Part shown: one piece after another, positions 1 to 7,815 of the stretch
How positions within the stretch are numbered: the first letter of the stretch is position 1
Layout: each line of letters opens with the position of its first letter
From: Bacteroidales bacterium
Lineage (GTDB): Bacteria; Bacteroidota; Bacteroidia; Bacteroidales; P3
Direction of reading: 5' to 3'
Assembly (NCBI GenBank): GCA_017633985.1
Contig: JAGBOF010000020.1
Coordinates: 1-41,763 of the forward strand
Length of the DNA stretch: 41,763 nucleotides
The notes under the pieces: generated by a model
Told to the model about the DNA's origin: nothing
Databases searched by the model: none
The model's input: only the letters and a program-made list of their open reading frames with translations
Made by a program: the position numbers and the translations under genes

Positions 1-1479
1 ACCAAGGACTAAACCATTACTAACTGCAAGGGTTGTATGATTTTCACTATAACCTTTAACTAAGCCATGAGACAGTACCTCTCCCGTATTCTTATCATAT
101 TTTATAAATCCACTATGTTCCCAACCACGACCTTGCATATTATCGTAATTCATAGGTTTTGACAGCAAACTGTCTAAATATAAAACATGTTGGTTTTTAT
201 TTACTCCACGTATTCTATACGGTACATATAAATAATCCTCCTCTATAGTAGGTTTAAAAAATGCTGAAGCCAAATACGGAAGGTTATCCTCATTATAATC
301 GTCAATATAAAATTGCCCATTCCATTGAGCTGTTCCTGATGTATCATATTTTATGATGAACCCTGCACGGTCAGTCATTCTGTTTAAATATAAATTTTTA
401 TTATTGCCAATATCCAAACGTCCAAAGAAGTCAACATCGTTTACCATAGACTGTGAAGATTCTATCACTCCCGTTAAGTACATATTATCAGCAGTATCGC
501 CTGTAAAATGTAATGACCGAAGTCTTGCCCAAAACAAACTGTCATAATCATATCCATTGGTTTCAATATTTTTAACAATATCTTTTGCCCACACCAACTT
601 TAAATCATTGGAAAGTTTAACTATTTTACTGGTAAAGCGGGTATCTTCAGCAAAAGACAATGTGTCTTCATCATTCACAACTATATCTAATCCTGATGTG
701 CCTGGACCACCTGTATTCATACTGATGAATAAATATAGGTTTCTATCTCTGTCAATGAAAAATGGCACATAGGTAAAGTATATGGATTGTAGTGGCATCT
801 GTAAATCACTACTTCCATGCCATAACATATGCAAGTAGTTTGCTGTAATTAAATGTCCGTCTTCAGTGTCAAGTTCTAATAAAGCATCATATCCCCACTT
901 ATTTTTAGGGAAAGGAAACGTGCATTCCTTATAATCACCCTTAATTATAGTATCTAGAAAATACATCTTGTCATTACCTCCCATATATGGAGGATAAACT
1001 AAAGTAAAAACTGATAATACAGAGTCGTCTATAAGTTGTAATTGAGCTGTTACATGTTTATCATATTGTGATACTATGGATTTGTTCCATATTACTGTTC
1101 CTTCGGAATCTATTTTTGCAATAAAAACACCGAATTTATTAGAAGGAATACCAAAAATATCAGAGTTGTCCATTACAGCACTGCCTCCCGCTCTTGCGGC
1201 TATATATAAGTTACCTTTACTATCATAAACAGAGTTTATTATTGTATTAGTATTAAATTCTATATCCGCAACACCTTGTCCGTTATAACTTTTTGCCCAT
1301 TTTATGTTTTGAGATATTGTAAGCAATGGTAGGAGAAATATTAATATTACAACTAATGGTTTTAGTTTTAATGCAATGTGTGTTACTTTGTTTAAGGATA
1401 AGGATTTTATATTGTAAAATCCTTTTTGCTGTGCAGTCTTTATGCTTGCTGCATTCTTTAACCTACTTAATGTTTTCAT
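1..1479 (-). CDS. Secreted beta-propeller/SBBP-like repeat protein, C-terminus cut off by the window edge
   Basis: The frame is open for 493 codons from an ATG at 1479 to base 1, so the C-terminus is missing. A long basic n-region of about 40 residues precedes a strong hydrophobic segment (LVVILIFLLPLLTIS) ending at a plausible signal-peptidase site before QNIKWAKSY. The rest reads as repeated modules of the form 'IYxTG…F…FIIKYDTSGT': for example NLYIAARAGGS, FGVFIAKIDSEGTVIWNK, NMYLTGVIESS and RAGFIIKYDTSGTAQW. These resemble SBBP/delta-60-type blades found in exported Bacteroidota proteins, which usually end in a T9SS sorting domain. An in-frame ATG at 1515 would add 12 residues; 1479 was chosen because it directly starts a basic n-region. 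No TAnnTTTG promoter was found upstream. The ligand or function is unknown. The partial gene at the right edge carries a similar module. Confidence 0.75.
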   Translation of the reverse strand, partial: MKTLSRLKNAASIKTAQQKGFYNIKSLSLNKVTHIALKLKPLVVILIFLLPLLTISQNIKWAKSYNGQGVADIEFNTNTIINSVYDSKGNLYIAARAGGSAVMDNSDIFGIPSNKFGVFIAKIDSEGTVIWNKSIVSQYDKHVTAQLQLIDDSVLSVFTLVYPPYMGGNDKMYFLDTIIKGDYKECTFPFPKNKWGYDALLELDTEDGHLITANYLHMLWHGSSDLQMPLQSIYFTYVPFFIDRDRNLYLFISMNTGGPGTSGLDIVVNDEDTLSFAEDTRFTSKIVKLSNDLKLVWAKDIVKNIETNGYDYDSLFWARLRSLHFTGDTADNMYLTGVIESSQSMVNDVDFFGRLDIGNNKNLYLNRMTDRAGFIIKYDTSGTAQWNGQFYIDDYNEDNLPYLASAFFKPTIEEDYLYVPYRIRGVNKNQHVLYLDSLLSKPMNYDNMQGRGWEHSGFIKYDKNTGEVLSHGLVKGYSENHTTLAVSNGLVLG

Positions 1480-1621
1480 TTTCTCTGTATTTTTAAAGTT
1501 AGTACTATGTGTCATTGTTTAAAAACTTGCTAAAATTCGTTGCTTTTATATACATAATAAACTTTTATCCAAAAAGTAGGTAAAAATTTTGAATTATTTT
1601 AAAAAAATCTTCACATAGAAA

Positions 1622-1652
1622 TAAAAAAGTCCGTTACAATTAAGTAACGGAC
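1622..1652 (-). terminator. Rho-independent terminator after the DUF4831 gene
   Basis: A perfect 9-bp stem (GTCCGTTAC / GTAACGGAC) with a 6-nt loop is followed, on the minus strand, by a run of six T. It lies 8 bases past the stop of the 1661-2803 gene and separates it from the left-edge gene. Confidence 0.85.
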
Positions 1653-1660
1653 CGTTTGTG

Positions 1661-2803
1661 TTATTGCATAAGGAGCAGTTCCCCCGTTTTATCATCAAAT
1701 ATGATGTTCATGTTATGTGATGTCGTAAAGGAGACATTGCCGTATTGCATCAGATTAACCATCTTGGATGTATTAACCATATCAGTTCCTTGCAAAGTTA
1801 CTTTCACTGTCTGCGGTATTATATAATATATACCTGCGCCTTCTTTCTCCAATTTGCTTTTTTGCTTATCGGACATATATTTCTCCGTTTTGTTTTTGTT
1901 ATCAGCCTCTGTGGAGATGTAAGAGTGTATACGTGCATTGATTTTTGTGCCTTCTCCTTTTTCGTTCAAATCCATAAAACCTGCCGAAGGGGAGAATTTA
2001 CATACAGGTATAAGCAAATCTTCTTCCAATATAATAGGTTTTTCAGGCGTTATTTCAAAAACATATTCTTCTTCCGTTACTGTTTCCGTGCCTGTAAACA
2101 AAGCAACGTATGAAGCAATGATTTCATCCAATTGTTTGTACATATAATCCACGGTAGTGTTCATAAAAGTCCCTTCCAAAGAACCTGAAAGTAATTCTAT
2201 TTGCTTTTCCCTTAACTTCTTTATTTCGACAACAACTTTTTCTGCGCTCATTTGCGGATATTTGGTAAGTAAACCTTGCTGCATCAGGCGTTGTTCGTAT
2301 GTAGGTCTTACTTCCAAAGATGCAACCGTATTGTTATTTCGGTGATTTTGCATTTCTTTATGCTGATTGCCGACAGCATTGCGTTTATCCTGCGGAATAT
2401 CGCCGTTTTTAACTGTTGTACTTCCTTTTACCTTAATGCTTTTGAGCATTCCCGTTGCAGTTCTTTCCACTTCGGTCTTACCGTCGGTCTCAAGTATGTA
2501 TCTTTTGTCAGGATTAGGAGATACTTTTTCCTGAATTTCCGCTCCTGTTATCCTGTAAGAAACATTGTTCTTTAATGCAGCATTATCAATTCCGAGTAAG
2601 TAAGCACTTTCGGAATAAATGCCCTTGGTTCTTGTGATTTTTTCCGCTTTGAATTTTATTACCAAATCCGTTTGTGGCAAAGAATAAACTATTCCGTTAT
2701 TGTCTTTACCTGAATTAATCGGAAATGATTTATATTGTTGGGCTGACAACATTCCTGAAATTAACAGTCCCGCCAACAACACTGATAGACTTCTATTTTT
2801 CAT
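1661..2803 (-). CDS. DUF4831 family exported protein
   Basis: This 380-aa protein starts with a clear signal peptide (MKNRSLSVLLAGLLISGMLSA, then QQYKSF). The N-terminal section 'YSLPQTDLVIKFKAEKITRTKG' followed by 'SAYLLGI' matches what I remember of DUF4831 proteins of Bacteroidales, where a 'LPxTxLxxxVxAxxxxxxxG…Y' opening is typical. About residues 145-160 are rich in H, N and K and probably form a linker. The C-terminal half is predicted beta-rich ('GNVSFTTSHNMNIIFDDKTGELLL'). The protein probably sits in the periplasm or at the outer membrane, and no biochemical role is known. The start lies 18 bp after the stop of the WG-repeat gene, so the two are probably co-transcribed. A strong terminator closes the unit. 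Confidence 0.7.
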   Translation of the reverse strand: MKNRSLSVLLAGLLISGMLSAQQYKSFPINSGKDNNGIVYSLPQTDLVIKFKAEKITRTKGIYSESAYLLGIDNAALKNNVSYRITGAEIQEKVSPNPDKRYILETDGKTEVERTATGMLKSIKVKGSTTVKNGDIPQDKRNAVGNQHKEMQNHRNNNTVASLEVRPTYEQRLMQQGLLTKYPQMSAEKVVVEIKKLREKQIELLSGSLEGTFMNTTVDYMYKQLDEIIASYVALFTGTETVTEEEYVFEITPEKPIILEEDLLIPVCKFSPSAGFMDLNEKGEGTKINARIHSYISTEADNKNKTEKYMSDKQKSKLEKEGAGIYYIIPQTVKVTLQGTDMVNTSKMVNLMQYGNVSFTTSHNMNIIFDDKTGELLLMQ

Positions 2804-2821
2804 GACCGTATATGTTTTTAA

Positions 2822-4543
2822 TTATTTGTTTATCTTTAATAAAGCCACTGTGCCGTCATATCCTTTAAGGATGATATAATTCTTCTTTATATTTTTACCT
2901 AAACTTAACAGTCCTGCAACCGAATCAAGATTCTTGTATTTATCATCAATCAACATTTCCGTTTTATTGAAGTTCTTGTCAATGATATAAAGTTTCTTAT
3001 CCTGCACAACATAAGCTTGATTGCCGTTAAAGCCTGTAACATAATCAAAATATTGGTCTGTCAAAGGCTCGTAAGTCTTACTGTCAACATAAGTCCAGCC
3101 TTTTTTCATTTGTACGCAAAGTACGCCGTCTTTATTTGTTCCGAGCAAAAGGAAGTTATTTTTAAGTTCAGTTCCGTCTAAATAAAGTCTTACTCTGTTT
3201 CCTTTCAGTTTATATTCTACGTAATTAGGCATAGGAAGCACATTGTCTGTTTTAGGAAACTCTATTTTTTGTCCGTTATCCTTTAACAATACCGAATTCT
3301 TCTTTCCCTCATAAAAAACAATGCATGTTTTGGCTTGTGACGCCCTTACTTTTTTGTAATCAAACGCGACAGTAACATTATTGTTAATATCAACCGCTCC
3401 CCATTTGTCTTTCTTTCTTACAACAAAGTTACCTTTGCTTTCGGCGAATATATCAAGATATTGCGGCTGTATCATCCATCCTGTTTTACTTGATCTTACT
3501 CCGTAGTTAAGCAAACTGTCGGCAATATATATCAATTCATTGTTTTTGTAAGATACGAAATCTTTTATATTGCCGGAAGTAACGTCAATAGTTGTATTCT
3601 TTGTGTTAAGAATATATGTTTTGTCATCATTTTTTGCAACAAAGAACGTATCCTTGGCCAATACTTTAAGAAGCAAATCATCGTAAGCCGCAGGAATATA
3701 AGTAATGTAATTAGTGCCTACTATTCCTTTACGTCCGTTATCAGTGTATATGTAATAGTTTCCGTTATTTAAAGGTTCTATATTCTGATACAACGGACTG
3801 AAAAGCTGATTGCCTTTGCTGTCATACAAAGCCTGTTTGCCTGCAGAGGTAAACGCTTTGACATAGAACTTATCATTCTTATTTATAATGGTCATATCAT
3901 CGTATTCTGCAGGTGAAAGAACTTTTCCGTCGGCTGAAATAAACCCTAAATAATCAATGCCGTTTTTTTGTGCAGTGTAGGCATATAATTCTCCTATGAT
4001 AACAGATTGTATTCTTCTGTATTTATTCGCAGCAAGCACATTACCTGCAGCATCCATCATGCCGTAAGCACCGTCTTGCTTAAAAATAACGGTATTGTCT
4101 GCTTTGGAAATAATTTCTTTGCTGTCATCATTGATTTGTTTGCCGTCCTTACCCAACAAAATGAGTTTTTCACCGTCGTAAACCAATGCGCTGCCTGATT
4201 GAAATACATTCAATATGCTTTCATCCGCACGGTTATAAGGAGTTTCTTGTAGATAATCAGCCAATGTTATAACATTGCCCAAAGTGTCTGCAAATCCAGC
4301 TTGATCATTTCTTATATAAGTTATAATTCCGTCGCTTAAAACATCTATGGAATCGTAAAAATAATCAAGAATCTGCATATTGTTCTTCATTACTCCCCAT
4401 TTACCGTCTTTCTTTACGGCAAAGAAATCTCCGTCTAACGGAACTATGGCTTCACTTGCTTGATACATTTTTTCAAATGACAGTTGAGCAAAGCCGTTCA
4501 TTGCAAATACTGCCGCAATCAATATTAAAATAATTCTTTTCAT
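2822..4543 (-). CDS. WG-repeat exported protein
   Basis: With the start at the ATG at 4543 the protein is 573 aa. It opens with a typical signal peptide (MKRIILILIAAVFAMNGFAQ). A TTG 24 bases upstream is in frame but would only lengthen the n-region and is less likely. The body is built from WG-type repeats: 'KWGVMKNNMQILDYFYDSID', 'AYGMMDAAGNVLAANKYRRI', 'KQALYDSKGNQLFSPLYQNI', 'RKGIVGTNYITYIPAAYDD' and 'KWGAVDINNNVTVAFDYKKV'. Such repeats form solenoid or propeller-like beta structures of unknown ligand, common in exported Bacteroidota proteins. It is followed after 18 bp by the DUF4831 gene, and the agmatine deiminase gene lies 73 bp upstream. No promoter match was found in that gap, so read-through from the polyamine operon is possible. 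Confidence 0.8.
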   Translation of the reverse strand: MKRIILILIAAVFAMNGFAQLSFEKMYQASEAIVPLDGDFFAVKKDGKWGVMKNNMQILDYFYDSIDVLSDGIITYIRNDQAGFADTLGNVITLADYLQETPYNRADESILNVFQSGSALVYDGEKLILLGKDGKQINDDSKEIISKADNTVIFKQDGAYGMMDAAGNVLAANKYRRIQSVIIGELYAYTAQKNGIDYLGFISADGKVLSPAEYDDMTIINKNDKFYVKAFTSAGKQALYDSKGNQLFSPLYQNIEPLNNGNYYIYTDNGRKGIVGTNYITYIPAAYDDLLLKVLAKDTFFVAKNDDKTYILNTKNTTIDVTSGNIKDFVSYKNNELIYIADSLLNYGVRSSKTGWMIQPQYLDIFAESKGNFVVRKKDKWGAVDINNNVTVAFDYKKVRASQAKTCIVFYEGKKNSVLLKDNGQKIEFPKTDNVLPMPNYVEYKLKGNRVRLYLDGTELKNNFLLLGTNKDGVLCVQMKKGWTYVDSKTYEPLTDQYFDYVTGFNGNQAYVVQDKKLYIIDKNFNKTEMLIDDKYKNLDSVAGLLSLGKNIKKNYIILKGYDGTVALLKINK

Positions 4544-4616
4544 TGTATTTTTTATTATTTGTTTCAACTTTACGTTATTCTTATATATACTAATACTCCG
4601 TACTACATATTACATA

Positions 4617-5666
4617 CTACATAAGTGCGGGTTCCTGTTGGCTTAAGCAGTGAAAACTGCCGAGTCCCCATACAATATCAGTGCTGTCTATGCCGATAAT
4701 TTTGCGGTCCTTGAAAACCTCTTCAAATATTTGCATTGCCTTGTCATCATTCTTGCATTGATACAAAGGAACAATGACTTTGTTGTTTGCAATATAGAAA
4801 TTAGCGTATGAAGCAGGTAATTTCTGGTCTTCGTATATCACATCCTGCGGCATAAGCATCTCAATAATGTTTAATTGCTTGCCGTTAAGAAGACGTGATT
4901 TCTTTAAAATGTCAAGATTCCTGTTTAAAACATTATAATCTTCACTGTTTTTGTCTTCGCATACCATTGTAATAACGGTATCTTCGTTAACAAAACGCGT
5001 AAGGTCGTCAATATGCCCGTCGGTATCGTCTCCTTCAACACCTTCCTTTAACCAAATGATGTTATTTACCCGGTAATAATCATGCAATCGTTGTTCAATA
5101 GCGCTTTGCGTCAATTGAGGGTTACGGTTCTCGTTCAAAAGGCAGCTTTCTGTCGTTATAACATCTCCCAATCCGTTAAAATCGACGCTTCCTCCCTCCA
5201 TAACTATATCGGCGGAGAATTCCTTAACTCCTAAATACTCTGCAATTTTGTGAGGTATCAAATTATCTTTGTCAGACGGATATTTGCCGCCCCAGGCATT
5301 GTATTCCCAATTGACAAGTGCTTTTTCCTTATTATTAATTACGAAGGCAGGGCCGTGATCCCTTATCCAAGCGTCGTTAGTTTCGAACAAATGGAAATGT
5401 ATCTTTGCCATATCCGTTCCTATTGCCTTTAACTGACATTCAACCCTTGAAAGCATATCATTGTTCAGCACGTTGATATGCACTTTCTCGTCTTCGGACA
5501 AATGTTTTATGAACTTGTTGTAATAAGGGAATATGCTGTCTATCTTACCCGGCCACGAATTCTCATTATGCGGATAAGAAAGCCATGTACTTTCGTGTTT
5601 ATGCCATTCGGCAGGGAAAAAATAGCCCTCTTGCACAGGTTTAATATTCAATGATGTATCTTGCAT
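4617..5666 (-). CDS. aguA: Agmatine deiminase
   Basis: This 349-aa protein of the porphyromonas-type peptidylarginine deiminase / agmatine deiminase family hydrolyses agmatine to N-carbamoylputrescine and ammonia in the cytoplasm (no signal peptide). Visible family motifs are 'WIRDHGP' near residues 100-106, which holds the substrate-binding Asp, 'GDDTDGHIDDLTRF' with the catalytic His near 218, and the C-terminal 'GLGSFHCLSQQEP' with the nucleophilic Cys at about 340. Length and motif spacing fit AguA, not the longer secreted PPAD enzymes. The start is the ATG at 5666. The preceding gene encodes the next enzyme of the pathway (N-carbamoylputrescine amidase), which supports the assignment. 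The 121-bp gap between the two genes holds an unusual 21-bp repeat array. Confidence 0.93.
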   Translation of the reverse strand: MQDTSLNIKPVQEGYFFPAEWHKHESTWLSYPHNENSWPGKIDSIFPYYNKFIKHLSEDEKVHINVLNNDMLSRVECQLKAIGTDMAKIHFHLFETNDAWIRDHGPAFVINNKEKALVNWEYNAWGGKYPSDKDNLIPHKIAEYLGVKEFSADIVMEGGSVDFNGLGDVITTESCLLNENRNPQLTQSAIEQRLHDYYRVNNIIWLKEGVEGDDTDGHIDDLTRFVNEDTVITMVCEDKNSEDYNVLNRNLDILKKSRLLNGKQLNIIEMLMPQDVIYEDQKLPASYANFYIANNKVIVPLYQCKNDDKAMQIFEEVFKDRKIIGIDSTDIVWGLGSFHCLSQQEPALM

Positions 5667-5747
5667 AAATTAATATCGCATATTATTTTATTAACGTCGC
5701 ATATTATTTTATTAATCACGCAGATTAATTTTTTTATATCGCAGATT
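5664..5747 (-). repeat. Four tandem 21-bp units between aguB and aguA (divergent relative of the AATCAGCGAY element)
   Basis: On the plus strand the cores TCGCATATT (5676), TCGCATATT (5697), ACGCAGATT (5718) and TCGCAGATT (5739) recur at exactly 21 bp. On the minus strand they read AATCTGCGA or AATATGCGA, close to the AATCAGCGAY core of the elements at 7.7, 20.4 and 41.0 kb. Spacers are A/T only or nearly so. A possible fifth degenerate core (TCGTAATGTT) starts at 5759. The ACGCCG ends of the other copies are not recognisable here. The first unit touches the aguA start codon, so the array forms the leader region of aguA. Confidence 0.75.
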
Positions 5748-5787
5748 ATTTTTTTAAGTCGTAATGTTGTTTTTTCAACGTCTATGA

Positions 5788-6660
5788 TTAATGATTTTCA
5801 GTGTCTGTGTACTTCTTTGTAATCCCGCCGTAAGAATCCACTCTGCGGTCGCGGAAAAACGGCCAATGCACGCGGTAAGATTCCGTCTGATTTAAGTCTA
5901 TTTCCACCACATTGTTTTCTTCTTTGTCGTGGGATGCTTCGTATAATATAGTACCGAAAGGATTGGAAACGAAGCTTCCGCCCCAGAAAATCATATTGCC
6001 TTCCTTGCCCGTGCGGTTTACGCTCACTGTATGCACACCGTTGGCAATCGCATGACCCCTTTGGATAGTCTGCCAAGCATAATACTGCTCCTTATTTGTC
6101 GCTTCATCCTGACTGTCAGCCCAACCGATAGCCGTAGGATAGAAAAGAATCTGTGCTCCCTGCATCGCAGTTAAACGGCTTGCTTCGGGATACCACTGAT
6201 CCCAACAAATCAAAACTCCTATTGTGCCGAATTTGGTATTAAATACCTTATAACCTAAATCACCCGGGGTAAAATAAAATTTTTCATAGTATCCTGGGTC
6301 GTCAGGAATGTGCATCTTGCGGTATTTTCCCAAATAGGTTCCGTCTGCATCTATAACAGCTGTGGTGTTATAGTAAAGACCCGCCATTTGTTTCTCAAAC
6401 ATGGATGCAACTATCACTATACCCAATTCCTTTGCCAATTGGCAGAACATATCAGTTGTTTTGCCGGGTATTTGCTCGGCCAAAGCAAAATTATCATAGT
6501 CTTCAACATCGCAAAAATACAAAGAAGCAAACAGTTCCTGCATACAAACAATATTCGCTCCCTTTGCCGCCAAATCCCTTATGTTTTTAACGGCTTTATC
6601 TATGTTTTCTTTCTTGTCTTTCACGCAAGACATTTGCATCAATCCTACTTTTACTTTCAT
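5788..6660 (-). CDS. aguB: N-carbamoylputrescine amidase
   Basis: This 290-aa carbon-nitrogen hydrolase (nitrilase superfamily) has the full catalytic triad: Glu42 in 'CMQELFASLYFC', Lys115 in 'KYRKMHIPDD' and Cys152 in 'LICWDQWYPEASR'. The segment 'HIPDDPGYYEKFYFTPGD' and the C-terminal 'RVHWPFFRDRRVDSYGGI' are hallmarks of the AguB subgroup, which cleaves N-carbamoylputrescine to putrescine, CO2 and ammonia. It is cytoplasmic. The start is the ATG at 6660, 23 bp after the transporter gene stop, so it is probably in the same operon. aguA, the preceding step in the pathway, follows downstream. Confidence 0.93.
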   Translation of the reverse strand: MKVKVGLMQMSCVKDKKENIDKAVKNIRDLAAKGANIVCMQELFASLYFCDVEDYDNFALAEQIPGKTTDMFCQLAKELGIVIVASMFEKQMAGLYYNTTAVIDADGTYLGKYRKMHIPDDPGYYEKFYFTPGDLGYKVFNTKFGTIGVLICWDQWYPEASRLTAMQGAQILFYPTAIGWADSQDEATNKEQYYAWQTIQRGHAIANGVHTVSVNRTGKEGNMIFWGGSFVSNPFGTILYEASHDKEENNVVEIDLNQTESYRVHWPFFRDRRVDSYGGITKKYTDTENH

Positions 6661-6683
6661 AACTGTTTAATATAATATGAATA

Positions 6684-7616
6684 TTATACGTTTTTACGGT
6701 CCTTTTGCTTGATTTGCGGAGTTTTTTTAGCGGATGCGGTCCGTTGGGATATTATTACACCGCCCACAACAACCAATATACCGATTATTTTCTGTGCCGT
6801 AATGGATTCCGTACCCATCAGAACTGACAGGCACAACGTTACCACGGGTATAGCATTAGAAAAAACCGATGCTTTGGCTACCGTAACGATTTTAGCTGCC
6901 GCCGAATACAGGGCAAACGCCGCCGCCGAACACAAAACGCCCAATGTCAATAAACTGCCAATAGTAGATACGTTCCAATCAAGCGATGTTACATGTTTGG
7001 CATCAAATATCAAAAAACAAGGCAGATACAACACTACGGCTATCATGTTCTGCCACGTAGTGATTGTGACAGGCCCGTAACCTCTCTTTAATATCTGTTG
7101 AAGGGTTGTCCCGTACAGTGCCGCAGAAACTACTGCAAGCAACATCAAAAGCAATCCCTTTATACTTATTTCGTTTGAAGAAGAAGTAAAACTCATTAAC
7201 ATGATACCTATTACCGATATAGCCGCACCGATGAATAATTCCGCACGCAGTTTTTCTTTATTCAGCGTGCTTAAACTTATTGCCGTTACTATTGGTACCA
7301 AGGCTATGATCGCAGCCGCTATTGACGGCGAGACGTAAAGCAATCCGAAGTTTTCACCTATGAAATATAAAAACGGTTCAAACAAAGACAGCAAAAAGAA
7401 CAGTGGGAAATCTTTACGGGAAACCTTTTCTATCTGCCCCGTTGTTTTAAACAACAGCAACAAAACGCATGAAGCGATAACCATTCTGCACAAAACTATA
7501 GTAAAAACGGGAAATTCCTTTACCAAAAGTTCTTTGGTCCACACAAAGCTTGCTCCCCATAACAGCACTGCGGCAATTATCGCACTGTAACCGTATATCT
7601 TTTTTCTGTTTTCCAT
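6684..7616 (-). CDS. EamA (DMT) family transporter
   Basis: This is an inner-membrane protein of about 310 aa with ten predicted hydrophobic helices and two EamA repeats. The first repeat begins 'YGYSAIIAAVLLWGASFVWTKELL'; the second begins near 'SIKGLLLMLLAVVSAALYGTT' and ends with 'ITAQKIIGILVVVGGVIIS'. The tail is basic and cytoplasmic. The frame is open to an ATG at 7661, but a good Bacteroidota -7 box (TATCTTTG, 7647-7640) lies inside that extension. The start is therefore set at the ATG at 7616 (MENRKKIYGY; 7622 is also possible). It is the first gene before aguB and aguA, which suggests, as inference only, export or exchange of agmatine, putrescine or a related compound. DMT substrates cannot be read from sequence. 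Confidence 0.85.
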   Translation of the reverse strand: MENRKKIYGYSAIIAAVLLWGASFVWTKELLVKEFPVFTIVLCRMVIASCVLLLLFKTTGQIEKVSRKDFPLFFLLSLFEPFLYFIGENFGLLYVSPSIAAAIIALVPIVTAISLSTLNKEKLRAELFIGAAISVIGIMLMSFTSSSNEISIKGLLLMLLAVVSAALYGTTLQQILKRGYGPVTITTWQNMIAVVLYLPCFLIFDAKHVTSLDWNVSTIGSLLTLGVLCSAAAFALYSAAAKIVTVAKASVFSNAIPVVTLCLSVLMGTESITAQKIIGILVVVGGVIISQRTASAKKTPQIKQKDRKNV

Positions 7617-7639
7617 TAACATTAAATTGAAACGACGTG

Positions 7640-7647
7640 CAAAGATA
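7640..7647 (-). promoter_or_regulatory. Bacteroidota -7 promoter box for the transporter–aguB–aguA operon
   Basis: On the minus strand the sequence reads TATCTTTG, a match to TAnnTTTG, 23 bases before the ATG at 7616. No clear TTTG -33 box was found at the expected distance. It sets the lower limit for the transporter start codon. Confidence 0.5.
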
Positions 7648-7694
7648 ATAAAAATATTCATTACGGCGGCATTGCGGCATTAACAAAAAACAAA

Positions 7695-7784
7695 ATGCTG
7701 TTTTAAAAAATTAATCAGCGATAAAAATTTTTTAATCTGCGACGGAAATTTATTAATCAGCGATAAAAATTTTTGTTAACGCCG
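7695..7784 (+). repeat. Interspersed 90-bp element, copy A (three 21-bp units)
   Basis: Three tandem 21-bp units start at 7713 (AATCAGCGAT), 7734 (AATCTGCGAC) and 7755 (AATCAGCGAT), each followed by an A/T-rich 11-mer. The left end, ATGCTGTTTT at 7695, is a diverged form of ACGCCGTTTT and lies 18 bp before the first unit. The right end ACGCCG at 7779 lies 24 bp after the start of the last unit. Both distances are identical in copies B and C. The element occupies most of the gap between the transporter promoter and the hydrolase gene stop. Confidence 0.85.
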
Positions 7785-7815
7785 TATTATTTCCGCGGCT
7801 TTGTGCCGTGTGTTT

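Noticed and set aside
1745-2113. Plus-strand frames antisense to the DUF4831 gene and similar frames throughout the large minus-strand genes
   Set aside because: They are Phe/Tyr/Cys-rich shadows of strong genes on the other strand with no motifs or start signals.
7617-7661. Extended EamA transporter start at the ATG at 7661
   Set aside because: The extension contains a TATCTTTG promoter box, and the family N-terminus begins at the later ATG.
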